64,000 nt of DNA from Fibrobacterota bacterium (GCA_947466585.1 CANIEU010000002.1:1-64000); one strand, 5' to 3'. Positions 49,885-59,551 are shown, numbered from the stretch's first letter. The notes: generated by a model from the sequence alone, not told the origin. A program made the numbers and translations.

Positions 49885-51260
49885 TCGGCATCCCCGGCAG
49901 GAGCGGTCTCGTCGCCCGTGCTGTCGGCGCCGGTGAACTGGTCGAGCCGGTTGCCGATATGCATCTGCTCGCGCCAGGTCTTGATCAGGGCCGCCAGGCG
50001 CTCGCCCACCAGCCAGTCGCGGGTGTACTGGGCGATCACGGCATAATCTTCTTCGAGGGAAAGGCGGCGTTCCGCATTCTTGTGATCCACGCGGAATAGG
50101 TGCCAGCTATCGCCGATCAACACCGGTGCGCTGAGTCCGCCTTCGGGCATGGTGTCGGCGACGGCTTTGTATTCCCCGGCGAGCGAGTCGCGCGAGAACC
50201 AGCCCAGATCCCCGCCGAGGTCGCGGGTTTTGCGATCGTCCGACCAGCTGCGCGCGGCGGCCTTGAACGCCTCGTGGGTCTTGAGCGTGCGGCCGAGCGA
50301 ATCAAGCCAGGCCTGCGCGCGTGCGGTGTCGGCCGAAGAGGGAACCACGCGGATCAGAATGTGCGAGGTACGCACCTCGTTGTCGCGCTTGCCGGTGACG
50401 CGGATCAGGTGGTAACCAAAACGGGTACGCACGGGGCGGCGGGTATAGTCGCCCGCATCGAGGCCAAAGGCCGCGCGTTCGTAATCGGGATCGAGGGTAC
50501 CTCGCCGCGTATAGCCGAGGTCGCCGCCGTCCTTGCCCGAAAAGTCGTCGGAGTGCAAGCGCGCGAGTTCGGCGAAGCTTTCGCCCTTGTCGAGCCGTGC
50601 CGCCAGCGCCACGGCCTTTTCGCGGGCCTCGCGCTCGAGCGCGTCACCGGCCTTCACGCGCCACTGCAGATGTGAAAGGCGCACCACGTCGTTCTGCTGC
50701 GGCAGGCTGTCGTGATAGCGCTCGAAAAATTCCCGCACCTGAAACTGGGAAGGCTGCGGATCACCCACATACTTCATCTGCAAACGCTGGCGCAGCATGT
50801 TGTCGCGCACTTGATCAGACATGCGGGCCTTGAACTGACCCAACGACATGCCGGTGGCCTGCTTCAGAGCCGATTCCAGCTGGCGTTCGCCACCCTGCTG
50901 CTGGGCCACACGGGCGTACATGTCGGCCACGCGGGATTCTACGTCGCGATCCGAAACACGCAGCAAGGTATCCTGACGCGCCTTCTCGAGCAGCACCTTG
51001 TCGTCCACGAGCCGGTTGAGTGCTTCGAGGCGCTGCTGCGCGGTGGGCATGTTTGAAAAACCAGGGCGCTGTTGTTGCATCCCCATTCGCAGCTCTTCGA
51101 CTTCGGAAAGCAGAATGGGCGCGCCGTTCACCACACCCGCGATACCATCCACCGGTTTACGGGCGGCATGTAGGGGAGAAAAGGCGCCTGCAAGCAGCAT
51201 CAGCCCGGAGAAAGCAAAAATAGGGGCGCGCACTGAAACGCGGAAACGGATCATCGACAT
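49881..51260 (-). CDS. Periplasmic SurA-like peptidyl-prolyl isomerase
   Basis: 459 residues. A signal peptide covers about 1-33 (LLAGAFSPLHA). The N-terminal SurA_N-like chaperone region (IAGVVNGAPILLSEVEEL, about 38-190) precedes two parvulin domains (about 193-300, VVRLSHLQWRVKAGD to FGYHLIRV; and about 305-410, VRTSHILIRVVP to SWHLFRVDHK). SurA-like proteins escort outer-membrane proteins through the periplasm, consistent with the barrel proteins encoded nearby. It is preceded 6 bases away by a second PpiC gene. Confidence 0.88.
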   Translation of the reverse strand: MSMIRFRVSVRAPIFAFSGLMLLAGAFSPLHAARKPVDGIAGVVNGAPILLSEVEELRMGMQQQRPGFSNMPTAQQRLEALNRLVDDKVLLEKARQDTLLRVSDRDVESRVADMYARVAQQQGGERQLESALKQATGMSLGQFKARMSDQVRDNMLRQRLQMKYVGDPQPSQFQVREFFERYHDSLPQQNDVVRLSHLQWRVKAGDALEREAREKAVALAARLDKGESFAELARLHSDDFSGKDGGDLGYTRRGTLDPDYERAAFGLDAGDYTRRPVRTRFGYHLIRVTGKRDNEVRTSHILIRVVPSSADTARAQAWLDSLGRTLKTHEAFKAAARSWSDDRKTRDLGGDLGWFSRDSLAGEYKAVADTMPEGGLSAPVLIGDSWHLFRVDHKNAERRLSLEEDYAVIAQYTRDWLVGERLAALIKTWREQMHIGNRLDQFTGADSTGDETAPAGDAE

Positions 51261-51266
51261 GTTGGA

Positions 51267-52202
51267 TTATTCTCCCGGCGGAAGCCGTTCTTCGGACGTG
51301 TCGCCGGCGGGGGTCGCGGGAGGGGCATCGCTGCCGTCCTGTCCGGGAATCTGGTCGACGTTCAGGCTGATGGACGCGCCTTCCTTGTACTGGCGGATTT
51401 TTGATTCGCGCATCTTCTCCTGATGCTGCATCGACAGGCGCGCCGAAATGGCGGCGCGGACTTCCTGAAACGGCAGCGGCGTACCGGCCTCGATGCGGTC
51501 CAGCAATTTCACGAGGTAGACGCCGTCGGGGCAACTCACCGGGTTAGAGAGCCAGCCGGGATGGGCGTCGAGCACGTCGTGCAAACAAGCGGGAACTTCG
51601 GAGGCCTTGCGGAACGGCGGCTCGACGAACTCCGGTGCGGTATCGAGCGAACTGGTGCGCGCCAAGGCGGTGAAGTTGTCGCCGCGCACCTTGGAGCGCA
51701 GTGCTAGCGCTTCCTTCAGGGTGTTCACCCGGATGTGGGCGTAGCGGTATTCCGGGGCTTTGCGGAGAAAGTCCGATTTGTTGTCCTCGTAATAGCGCGT
51801 CATCGCGCCTTCGTCGGGTTCGCTTTCGGTGGTGGCGGCCAGTTCGCGCGAGAGAAATTCTTCGATGAGCATGCGGCGGCGGAGCCGCTCCAACTTGCGG
51901 CGTACCTGCGGATCCTGATCCAGCTTGTGCTTGAGCGCCTGCTGATAAACCGCTTCGTCGTCTATCCATCGTTGGATGACATCGAGATATTGTTCGCGCG
52001 GCAAAACCTTCTCGTATTCGGCCGGGAAGGCTTCCCGCAGTTCGTCGAGCGTCAGTTTGGCGTCATCGACCTGGGCCAGTACCACGGGCTGGGAGCCGGA
52101 TTTTTCACATGCGACCATCAGCAGGGCGGCAGCAACAAGGGTGCCTGCGAGAGGCATTCTGGCCAAAAAACGGCGAAAACGGTTGGAAAATGGGGAAATC
52201 AC
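51267..52202 (-). CDS. PpiC/parvulin-type lipoprotein
   Basis: About 311 residues from GTG 52202. ATG 52268 would couple to the mfd stop (TGATG) but gives a 54-residue signal; ATG 52157 gives the shortest. The hydrophobic stretch before LLMVACEKSG makes a lipoprotein signal with Cys at the cut site. A SurA_N-like segment (AQVDDAKLTLDELREAFPAE) and helical region precede one weak parvulin domain (YRYAHIRVNTLKEAL to GVYLVKLLDRIEAG). It is probably a partner chaperone of the next gene. The last residues are an acidic, Pro-rich tail. Confidence 0.8.
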   Translation of the reverse strand: MISPFSNRFRRFLARMPLAGTLVAAALLMVACEKSGSQPVVLAQVDDAKLTLDELREAFPAEYEKVLPREQYLDVIQRWIDDEAVYQQALKHKLDQDPQVRRKLERLRRRMLIEEFLSRELAATTESEPDEGAMTRYYEDNKSDFLRKAPEYRYAHIRVNTLKEALALRSKVRGDNFTALARTSSLDTAPEFVEPPFRKASEVPACLHDVLDAHPGWLSNPVSCPDGVYLVKLLDRIEAGTPLPFQEVRAAISARLSMQHQEKMRESKIRQYKEGASISLNVDQIPGQDGSDAPPATPAGDTSEERLPPGE

Positions 52203-52267
52203 GGCGGGAATATACCTAATTGGGGGAGACGGGAACACCGCAAGCAAGCGATTCCACCCCCTTGGCA

Positions 52268-55200
52268 TCAGTCCGCGCGCATCATCCTTCCCAAGACCTC
52301 GGTGGCCATTTCGGTGAGGGCCACCGGGTCGCCGCGACGGGGCGGATTGAGGTCCACGCGCAATTGCAGGGCGGTGTCGTCGGGGCCTTCGCTTCCTGCA
52401 CCGCTTCCGGATCCATAGAGGAAACGGGTCGGGAACTTTGCCCGCGCCGGCAGAGCGGCCAGCACATCGCGTTCGGGCAAATGATCGGGCGAGAACACAA
52501 GCAGCAGCGCGTTTTCACGAATCTCGGCTTTGCGCACGCCGAGCGGGCGACAGGCGAGGCGGGCTTCGACCGTCAGCAGGAGCATGCGCGCCTCCTCGGG
52601 AAGATCGCCGAAGCGATCGACCAATTCGGCACGCATTTCGTCCACCGCGGCGGTATCCGCAAGGCGGGCGATCTTCTGGTAGAGTGTCGTGCGCTGCGCC
52701 GGGTCTTCGATGTATTCCTCGGGCAGAAACGCGTCGGCGGGGAACTCGATCTCCGGGTTCAAGGGCGGCTTCGGAGTTTGTCCTTCGAACTCCAGCGTGG
52801 CCTCGCGTACCATGCGGCAATAGGTTTCAAACCCCACCGCGGCGATGTGTCCGCTCTGCTCGATGCCGAGCAAGTTGCCCGCGCCGCGGATCTCGAGATC
52901 GCGCATGGCGATCTGGAAGCCGCTCCCGAGATCGGTGAACTTTTCGAGCGCATAGAGCTTGCGCCGCGCGTCATCCGAGAACTTGTTGGCATCCGGGGCG
53001 ACCAGCAGGCAGTGGGCCTGGGTTGCGGAGCGGCCCACGCGACCGCGCAGCTGATAGAGCTGGCTGAGGCCGAAGAGGTCGGCGCGGTGCACGATCAAGG
53101 TGTTCGCGTTGGAAATGTCGATACCCGATTCGATGATGGCGGTACTGACGAGGATTTCATATTCCCGGTGCACGAAGCCCGACATCACGCGTTCGAGCGC
53201 ACCCTCTTCCATCTGGCCGTGCGCCACGCCCACGCGGGCGCTGGGCGCGAGTGCGCGCACCCGTTCGGCGATCTCCTCGATGTCTTGCACGCGGTTGTGC
53301 ACGAAAAACGCCTGCCCGCCGCGATCCAGTTCCGCCGCGAACGCGGTGCGCACCACCTCGGGATCCCAGTGCACCACGCGGGTTTCCACCGGGAGGCGGT
53401 TGCGCGGCGGCGTCGAGATCAACGAGAGGTCGCGGGCGCCGAGCAGCGAGAAATGCAGCGTTCGTGGAATCGGCGTGGCGGTTAGCGCCAATACGTCCAC
53501 CTCGGCGCGCAGCTCCTTCAGCCTTTCCTTTTGCTTCACGCCGAACTTTTGTTCTTCGTCGACGATGAGCAGTCCGAGGTCGCGGAACTTGACGTCCTTC
53601 GACAGCAAGCGGTGGGTGCCCACGATCACGTCGACCTCGCCGCGCTCCAAGGCAGCCAGCGTGATCTTCTGTTCGGCCGGGGTGCGGAAGCGATGCAGCG
53701 GTTCCACGCTTGCGGCCCATGCGGAGAAGCGCTCCTGGATGGTTTCGTAATGCTGGGCGGCCAGAATGGTGGTGGGTGCCAACAGCGCGACCTGCTTGCC
53801 GTCTTGCAACGCCTTGAACGCCGCGCGCATGGCCACCTCGGTTTTTCCGAACCCCACGTCGCCGCACACCAGCCGGTCCATCGGCCGTTCCGATTCCATG
53901 TCGGCTTTCACTTCGGTGATGGCCTTTGCCTGGTCGGGCGTCAGGTCGTATTCAAAGGCCGATTCGAATTCGCGTTGCGATTCGCCGTCGGGCGAGAACG
54001 AGAAGCCTTTGGCTACGGAACGCCGCGCATACAGCTCGATGAGTTCCCGAACCAGCAGCACGATGGCCTTGCGGGTTTTTTCCTTGGCGTTTTCCCACGC
54101 CTTGCCGCCGAGTTTCGAGAGAACCGGCACGTTGCCTTCTTCGCCCGAAAATTTTTCCAGCTTCGCAAGGTCCGAAACCGGCAAGGTGAGTTTGTCCTTG
54201 CCCTGGTAATCGAGCAGGATGCAGTCCACCTCGTGGCCGGCGATGCGAATGCGGCGGATGCCCGCAAATTTGCCGATGCCGTAGGCTTCGTGCACCACGT
54301 AATCGCCGCGATGCAGCGCGTCGAAGTCGGGGATGGCCACGCCGCCGCCGCGGAACTTGCGTTTGCGCACGCCGCGGGCCATGCGGTTGAAGATCTGGTG
54401 CTCGGTGAGCAGGGCCAGGCCTTGTACGCGGTCGATGAAACCGCTGTTGAGATCTCCGGTGAGTACGCCTTCCAACCCGAGAGGTTCCACCGAGGTCCAC
54501 AACCGCGCGGCCAGCGTGGGGTTGGGGCAGATCAGCCAAGTGCGGATGCCTTCGGAGGTAAGGTCCCGCAAGAGCGGTTCCGCATCCGCCAAACCCGCGC
54601 CTTCGCGACGCTGCGTATCCATGTTGAAGGTCACGCTGCCGGGTCCGTCCCAACCGAGGCGACCGATGCGCACCGAACGGCGGGAGGTCAGGAGTCTTTC
54701 AACATCCGTCGCTGTGAGAAACAACTCTTCGGGTTTGTTGACCAAACGTCCCTGCGCACGCGCATCGGCATATCCCGTGTGCGCGGCCTTCCACGTTTTT
54801 TCAATCGCCTTGGCCAACCCGTCGGAGTCGCCTACAACCACAACAACCTTCGGATCCTTGGGTTCCTTCGCTGCAGAGTCGCGCTCCCCGGCATCCAGAA
54901 AATCAAGCAGCGAATGGTCGGGCTTTTTGAAAAAGGCCTTTTGCCAATGGATGCCCGCGAGGTCGCGCTTGCGCGTGAGCCGGTGAAGTTCCGATTCGTA
55001 GGCGGCTTCCCCGCCCAAGGTGTCGAGATGCTCCAAAAGGCCTGCCGCAATTTCGGCGTCGGTGTGACAGCACTCGTCCTGCGGCAGCAGGGCGACCGAT
55101 TCCACCGGACGGATCGAGCGTTGCGAGAAAATGTCGAACTCGCGGATGGTCTCGATGGTTTCCCCGTCCAGCACGATGCGGAACGGATTGTCGGCGAGAA

Positions 55201-55777
55201 AGGGGTAGATGTCGAGGATTTCGCCGCGCACGCTGAAGTCGCCGATGTCTTGCACGGTGGCTTCTTCGCGGAAGCCCAGCGCCATCACGGCATCGCGGAA
55301 CGTTGCCGGGTTGAGCGCATCGCCGGCGCGCAATTCGACGATTTCGCGATGCAGGCTTTTGGGGCTCTGGAAGCGCTCCAGAAACGCCGAAGCCGTGGTG
55401 ACCACCACCACGGGCTTGGCGTTCTTCTGTCCACGATAGAGCGCCTCAAAAACCTCCAGCCGCTGCTCGCGGACCTGCCCGAAGGGTTCGCGCCATTCGT
55501 ACGGTTTGAGATCGAGGCCGGGAAAACGCAAAACCGCATCTTCGCCCAGCCAGGCGGAAAGATCTTCCGCCATGGTTTCGGCGTCCTTGGCATCGGGCGC
55601 GAGGTAGAGCAGCGGTGCGGCCGCTTTGCGGAACTGGGTTGCGACTAATGCCGAGGCCGCCGAACCCGCCAACCCGGCCACGTGCACGGGTTTTCCGGGA
55701 ACGGGAGTGATCGCCGCAAAATCGGCGAAGACACCCTGTTCGAGAAGATCGGAAAGCGGGAGGACGTGCGGGGACAT
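52268..55777 (-). CDS. mfd: Transcription-repair coupling factor Mfd
   Basis: 1169 residues. Removes RNA polymerase stalled at lesions and recruits UvrA. Domains in order: UvrB-like N-terminus (about 1-330), RNAP-interacting CarD-like domain (LHRGDYVVHEAYGIGKFAGI, about 490-550), RecG-like translocase with Walker A VCGDVGFGKTEVAMRAAF, box LLIVDEEQKFGVKQKE, LTATPIPRTLHFSL and QLRGRVGRS, then the C-terminal TRCF domain. Length is normal. It is preceded by a heptamer repeat and followed, with TGATG overlap, by the PpiC lipoprotein frame. Confidence 0.97.
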   Translation of the reverse strand: MSPHVLPLSDLLEQGVFADFAAITPVPGKPVHVAGLAGSAASALVATQFRKAAAPLLYLAPDAKDAETMAEDLSAWLGEDAVLRFPGLDLKPYEWREPFGQVREQRLEVFEALYRGQKNAKPVVVVTTASAFLERFQSPKSLHREIVELRAGDALNPATFRDAVMALGFREEATVQDIGDFSVRGEILDIYPFLADNPFRIVLDGETIETIREFDIFSQRSIRPVESVALLPQDECCHTDAEIAAGLLEHLDTLGGEAAYESELHRLTRKRDLAGIHWQKAFFKKPDHSLLDFLDAGERDSAAKEPKDPKVVVVVGDSDGLAKAIEKTWKAAHTGYADARAQGRLVNKPEELFLTATDVERLLTSRRSVRIGRLGWDGPGSVTFNMDTQRREGAGLADAEPLLRDLTSEGIRTWLICPNPTLAARLWTSVEPLGLEGVLTGDLNSGFIDRVQGLALLTEHQIFNRMARGVRKRKFRGGGVAIPDFDALHRGDYVVHEAYGIGKFAGIRRIRIAGHEVDCILLDYQGKDKLTLPVSDLAKLEKFSGEEGNVPVLSKLGGKAWENAKEKTRKAIVLLVRELIELYARRSVAKGFSFSPDGESQREFESAFEYDLTPDQAKAITEVKADMESERPMDRLVCGDVGFGKTEVAMRAAFKALQDGKQVALLAPTTILAAQHYETIQERFSAWAASVEPLHRFRTPAEQKITLAALERGEVDVIVGTHRLLSKDVKFRDLGLLIVDEEQKFGVKQKERLKELRAEVDVLALTATPIPRTLHFSLLGARDLSLISTPPRNRLPVETRVVHWDPEVVRTAFAAELDRGGQAFFVHNRVQDIEEIAERVRALAPSARVGVAHGQMEEGALERVMSGFVHREYEILVSTAIIESGIDISNANTLIVHRADLFGLSQLYQLRGRVGRSATQAHCLLVAPDANKFSDDARRKLYALEKFTDLGSGFQIAMRDLEIRGAGNLLGIEQSGHIAAVGFETYCRMVREATLEFEGQTPKPPLNPEIEFPADAFLPEEYIEDPAQRTTLYQKIARLADTAAVDEMRAELVDRFGDLPEEARMLLLTVEARLACRPLGVRKAEIRENALLLVFSPDHLPERDVLAALPARAKFPTRFLYGSGSGAGSEGPDDTALQLRVDLNPPRRGDPVALTEMATEVLGRMMRAD

Positions 55778-55791
55778 GGAGGGGAAAGGTA

Positions 55792-55934
55792 GGTAGTCGG
55801 TAGTCGGTAGTCGGTAGTCAACACAAGTGAGTCGTCATCCGAGAATCGTGGCGCGATTGGCCGATACGGTACGCGAGGCCCCACGCGCTAAATCCTTTTT
55901 ACTTCCGACTTCGAACTTCCGATTTCCGACTACT
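55792..55934. repeat. Heptamer repeat (GGTAGTC, four exact tandem copies) between msrAB and mfd
   Basis: GGTAGTC is repeated four times without change at 55792-55819, 14 bases upstream of the mfd start. The opposite arm, read in reverse complement, has units AGTAGTC, GGAAATC, GGAAGTT and CGAAGTC at 55901-55934 and includes the msrAB stop (TAG, 55930-55932). The stem is imperfect, with an 80-base loop. Confidence 0.85.
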
Positions 55935-57123
55935 TCTTCGTAAACAACGCTTCGAACTCTCCGTAACCTTCGTCCTTCAGTTTTTCCCTCGGGATGAAAC
56001 GCAGCGAAGCGGAGTTGATGCAGTAGCGTAGTCCGTTCGGACCCGGGCCGTCGGGGAACACGTGCCCGAGATGCGAATTGGCCTTGCCGCTGCGCACTTC
56101 CGTGCGGACCATGCCGTGGTCGCGGTCGGTTTTTTCCACCACCTTGGCGCCTTTCACCGGCTTGGTGAAGCTCGGCCATCCCGTGCCGCTCTCGAACTTG
56201 TCGCGCGAGCTGAACAGCGGTTCGCCCGAGACCACGTCCACATAAATGCCGTCGCGATGGTTGTCCCAGTAGGCGTTGGCGAAGGGGCGCTCGGTTCCGT
56301 TCTTCCGCGTGATCTCGTATTGCTCCGGGCTCAGCTTCGCACGCAACTCGGCATCCGACAGCGTGGTGAGGTCGCAGGCCGCGCGCGGATCATCGACTTC
56401 GACCACGCCGTCGTTCTCGGGTGTCACGGGAATACGCGCGGGTGGTGTTTTGCCCCAGAACTTCTCGATAAAGCCCGCACGTCCCGAACCGTTCTTGTAA
56501 CGCTTGTAGCGGTCGGGATTGAGCTTGCAGTATTTCTGATGGTAATCCTCGGCCGGGTAGAAGTTCCGGAACACTTCGATGGGTACGGCGATCTTGCCGT
56601 CGAACTTGTCCGCTGCCTCGAGGCGCTCTTTCGAGTCTTCCGCGATTTTCTTCTGTTCGGCATTGTGATAAAAGATCGCGGGCCGGTATTGGCTGCCGCG
56701 ATCGGCGAACTGCCCGCCCAGATCGGTGGGGTCGATCGAGCGCCAAAAGATTTCCACCAACGTGGCGTAGGAAACCTTGCGCGGATCATAGGTCACCTGC
56801 ACGGCTTCGGTATGACCGGTCTTGCCCGAACCCACCTTCTCGTAAGTCGGGGCAGGATCGTGCCCGCCGGCGTAGCCCGAGACTGCGGAGATCACGCCGT
56901 CCACATCCAAAAATTCCGCCTCCACACACCAGAAGCATCCGCCCGCGAAAGTGGCTTTCCCCATGTTGTCAGTCGTATTCATCGTCGTTCCCTTTCCGGA
57001 CTTTTTCTTTACAGTGATTTCTTGCGGGGGCTTGGCGTACCCCAGCGCACAGGCCAAGGTCAACGTGAGCCCGCAGGTGAGTGCTGCCCACTTTTTCCAC
57101 GGCGTCGGTGTTTGATATTGCAT
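55930..57123 (-). CDS. msrAB: Exported peptide-methionine sulfoxide reductase MsrA-MsrB fusion
   Basis: 397 residues. The N-terminal signal (about 9-31, [19 protein letters not shown]) sends it out of the cytoplasm. The MsrA domain (about 55-220) has the catalytic GGCFWCVE and reduces the S-sulfoxide; the MsrB domain (about 255-390) has RYCINSASL and reduces the R-sulfoxide. The MsrB zinc CxxC pairs are missing, as in many fusions. An internal ATG before [14 protein letters not shown] could give a cytoplasmic form. MsrAB fusions repair oxidised envelope proteins, in line with the other peroxide enzymes here. Confidence 0.94.
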   Translation of the reverse strand: MQYQTPTPWKKWAALTCGLTLTLACALGYAKPPQEITVKKKSGKGTTMNTTDNMGKATFAGGCFWCVEAEFLDVDGVISAVSGYAGGHDPAPTYEKVGSGKTGHTEAVQVTYDPRKVSYATLVEIFWRSIDPTDLGGQFADRGSQYRPAIFYHNAEQKKIAEDSKERLEAADKFDGKIAVPIEVFRNFYPAEDYHQKYCKLNPDRYKRYKNGSGRAGFIEKFWGKTPPARIPVTPENDGVVEVDDPRAACDLTTLSDAELRAKLSPEQYEITRKNGTERPFANAYWDNHRDGIYVDVVSGEPLFSSRDKFESGTGWPSFTKPVKGAKVVEKTDRDHGMVRTEVRSGKANSHLGHVFPDGPGPNGLRYCINSASLRFIPREKLKDEGYGEFEALFTKK

Positions 57124-57369
57124 GATTGGAATCTCCTTGCCGGGTCAGTCGTCCGGGGCGCCCCGATGTTACAGCAGTATCGGAGAAAGCAGGCTTCCCG
57201 AGTTTTCGGATGGCGGGTGGCCTTCCGGAATAATCGGGGGTTATGCTAGGGTAATCTACACGTTGGAAGGGGAGGGGTGCGGCCCCTAACCCTCGGCCTC
57301 CCATGCCGGGAAGGTGACAAGGGGGTTCAGGCAGTTTGAATCGGATTCCCGAAGTCGGGGAAGGGGTCC

Positions 57370-57445
57370 TGGTGAGCCAAGAAGGATTTGAACCTTCGAC
57401 CCACGCCTTAAAAGGGCGCTGCTCTACCAACTGAGCTATTGGCTC
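57370..57445 (-). tRNA. tRNA-Lys (anticodon UUU)
   Basis: 76 bases including an encoded CCA. Acceptor GAGCCAA pairs with TTGGCTC; the D arm is TAGCTCAGTTGGTAGAGC, the anticodon stem GCGCC/GGCGT holds loop CTTTTAA with anticodon TTT, and the T arm contains GGTTCAAATCC. All standard positions are present. This tRNA is a substrate of MnmA encoded at 4.4 kb. Confidence 0.97.
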
Positions 57446-57466
57446 CCAGGAAAAAGGAGATCGGGA

Positions 57467-57495
57467 AAGATAAAACCCGGTGCCGTCCCCTGCAA
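57467..57495 (-). promoter_or_regulatory. Promoter of tRNA-Lys
   Basis: Read on the minus strand: TTGCAG (57490-57495), 17 bases, TATCTT (57467-57472). The start would be near 57460, about 15 bases before the tRNA. Spacing and both hexamers fit a sigma-70-type promoter. Confidence 0.6.
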
Positions 57496-57537
57496 CCGTC
57501 TTCCGCCATGGTTCCTTGCGGTGTCCGCATGTAACTT

Positions 57538-58617
57538 ATGCCGATGGCCCACGCGAAAATTCCTTTGCTGCGCGCGCGGCTTCCCGCCCTTTCCCGCATG
57601 ATTTTTCCGAAGACGCACCGGGTCTCTCCCGTTCCGGCGGCTCTCGCCTGTCTCGGGGCTATTGTAGCCCTTGCGGCCTTCCCAGGCCCGGTCTCGGCGG
57701 CAGATGCCTCCGGAACCGCCTCCATGCCGGGAATCGCCTTGATTCCAGCTGCCCGGCCCGCCGGCCTTGCAGGGGCCTACACCGCCCTCGGAACCGGCGC
57801 TTCGGCCATTGGAGTGAACCCGGCCGGTTTGGCTCGCGAATCCGGACGAACCTTCTTCGGTTCGGTGCGCCCGGAACTGTCGCGGTTCGGTGCGGTCGCC
57901 TACGCCTTTCCCGCCACCGGTGGACGCTGGGCGGTGAGCGCCACCTACGTCGACTATGATGCCATCATTTCCACCGACGAAAATCAGGTCAGCCAGGGCA
58001 CCCTGCGGCCTTACAGCCTCTATCCGGCGCTCACATACGCCGGGGGGCGGGGTGGATTGTATTGGGGCGGTACACTCAAGTTGGCCCGCGAATCTTTGGG
58101 CGACTTCGATGGCTCCACGCCGGCTTTCGGGGTCGGGTTCGATGCGGGCGTCCAGTATCGTCCCGCGATGAGTCGGTTGGGTTGGGGGGCGGCGGTCACC
58201 AATGTCGGCAAACAGCTTTCCGGTCATTTCGAGGGCGACACCCGGCGCGGTGCGCTACCGGGTGCGATGCGTGCTGGGTTGACCTATGATCCGCCAAGGC
58301 AGCGCGTGCTCACGCTGACCGCCGATGTGGAAGCGCCTTTTCAAAACGCACCCTTGTTGGCCTTGGGTGGGGAATACCGCGTTTTGCCGGAATGGACTTT
58401 GCGCGCGGGTACCCGGTGGAGTACGGAGGATGTTCGCAAACTGCGCGGCTGGATCGACCCGAATTCCTCAGCCGAAGAGCAAGGGGGTGAGGCGGTCAAG
58501 ATCGCCGCCGGCACCACGCTGCGCGTAGGGGCGGTAGCGGTGGATTATGGTGCCCAATGGTGGCGGGAACTCGGTATCGTTCATGCTTTGAGCGTCGCAT
58601 GGAGTATCGATCCCTGA
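57538..58617 (+). CDS. Outer-membrane protein of the PorV/UPF0164 family
   Basis: 359 residues; ATG 57598 may be the true start, giving a normal signal peptide (ending FPGPVSA). The mature N-terminus GIALIPAARPAGLAGAYTAL followed by IGVNPAGLARESGRTFFGSV is the hallmark of the PorV/UPF0164 barrel family (NPAGLA motif). About 14 amphipathic strands follow, ending in HALSVAWSI. PorV-like proteins help type IX secretion in Bacteroidetes, and relatives occur in other FCB-group bacteria. It ends at a two-way terminator. Confidence 0.82.
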   Translation: MPMAHAKIPLLRARLPALSRMIFPKTHRVSPVPAALACLGAIVALAAFPGPVSAADASGTASMPGIALIPAARPAGLAGAYTALGTGASAIGVNPAGLARESGRTFFGSVRPELSRFGAVAYAFPATGGRWAVSATYVDYDAIISTDENQVSQGTLRPYSLYPALTYAGGRGGLYWGGTLKLARESLGDFDGSTPAFGVGFDAGVQYRPAMSRLGWGAAVTNVGKQLSGHFEGDTRRGALPGAMRAGLTYDPPRQRVLTLTADVEAPFQNAPLLALGGEYRVLPEWTLRAGTRWSTEDVRKLRGWIDPNSSAEEQGGEAVKIAAGTTLRVGAVAVDYGAQWWRELGIVHALSVAWSIDP

Positions 58618-58687
58618 TCCGCTCCGGAAAAGCGAGAACCCGTCATTGGTGTCCGCGCTCCGAATTCCGAATCCTGAAAACCGCAGC

Positions 58688-58723
58688 AACAAAAAAGTTC
58701 CCCTTGCAGGGAGCTTTTTTGTT
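58688..58723. terminator. Bidirectional intrinsic terminator
   Basis: AACAAAAAAGTTCCC pairs with GGGAGCTTTTTTGTT (one mismatch) around CTTGCA. It lies between the convergent PorV-like and cytochrome genes and has A- and T-runs on the right sides for both. Confidence 0.9.
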
Positions 58724-58765
58724 CGGAACGGTTGATTCCAATGCTTCCGAGGTTTTCCGGTTGCC

Positions 58766-59386
58766 TTAGTCGGTGATGACGTGGGCGGCAATCAGGCTAT
58801 CGCGCACAGCCTTGACTTCCCAAACGGCAACGGTATCCAGAGCCATGGCAGCCGGCGAACGAGCGACCTTGGTGCACGCGGCAAATCCGTTATCGTCAAG
58901 CACCAAAGCGTTGCACGAAACGATCGTCGAGTCATTCTTCACCGTACGCAGGTAGGTGAGCACGCCCGCGATTTCCACATTCGTCAAGGAAGTGGACCAG
59001 CTCGGCATGCTGCCTTCATAGTTCAAACCATTAACGGTGATGGGCACTGCGTCATAACCACCCAGAACAATACGGATGGTACGATGGCGGTTGTTGATGA
59101 AAAAGTCGGAGTTGGCAAGCGGAGGCGTGGATCCTGCGTAACCATGCGCATCGGAGCCGTGACAACCCGTGCAGTTGCCTTGGAAAATAATTTCACCCGT
59201 GTCGACCAGCGTTGCCCGGGGCGTACACAAGGTTGCGTCGTCTTTGCACGGGTTGTCGACAACAGGATCTTCATCTCCGGTCGGACCACAAGCCACGAAG
59301 GCGAAGCTCAGCACCAAAGCACTGGCAAGAACCAACAGTTTGTTGCGTTTCGATTTGAGAAAGGAAAAGTTCGTGACGTGACCCAT
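58766..59386 (-). CDS. Cytochrome c-type lipoprotein
   Basis: 206 residues from ATG 59386, with AGGAGAG 5 bases upstream. The signal ends in FAFVACGPTGDED, a lipobox with Cys near 34. One c-type heme site, NCTGCHG (about 73-79), is present; the Met of YEGSMPSWS is the likely sixth ligand. The arrangement matches small electron-carrier cytochrome c domains. The C-terminal 50 residues have two more cysteines and are unrelated to cytochromes I know. It lies downstream of, and in the same direction as, a response-regulator gene. Confidence 0.85.
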   Translation of the reverse strand: MGHVTNFSFLKSKRNKLLVLASALVLSFAFVACGPTGDEDPVVDNPCKDDATLCTPRATLVDTGEIIFQGNCTGCHGSDAHGYAGSTPPLANSDFFINNRHRTIRIVLGGYDAVPITVNGLNYEGSMPSWSTSLTNVEIAGVLTYLRTVKNDSTIVSCNALVLDDNGFAACTKVARSPAAMALDTVAVWEVKAVRDSLIAAHVITD

Positions 59387-59551
59387 GTTTCTCTCCTGTT
59401 TGGAAAATTCCCCGAAGCACCGGATGGTACCCCAGACTACTCTCGTGAACCTGAACCTTAGCACTCGTTTTCCGGGGGGCGTTTCGAAGGCGTTACCACG
59501 GAGAATGGGCGGAAAAATTGATTTAATTACCCGTCTACGTCAATTTAGGAA

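Noticed and set aside
53531-55648. 705-codon open frame antisense to mfd
   Set aside because: A mirror of a high-GC gene; no domains, no ribosome site, and mfd covers it fully.
9796-55934. Heptamer repeats as CRISPR arrays
   Set aside because: Units are 7 bases without unique spacers of 30-40 bases, and there are no cas genes.
9796-55934. Cyanobacterial origin suggested by heptameric repeats
   Set aside because: Gene content (DUF3450/ExbB, PorV-like barrels, MqnA, fused GlyRS) does not fit cyanobacteria; no photosynthesis genes are seen.
57286-57369. Terminator after tRNA-Lys
   Set aside because: Only weak GC pairings (CCCCGACTTCGGG) without a T-run on the transcribed strand.
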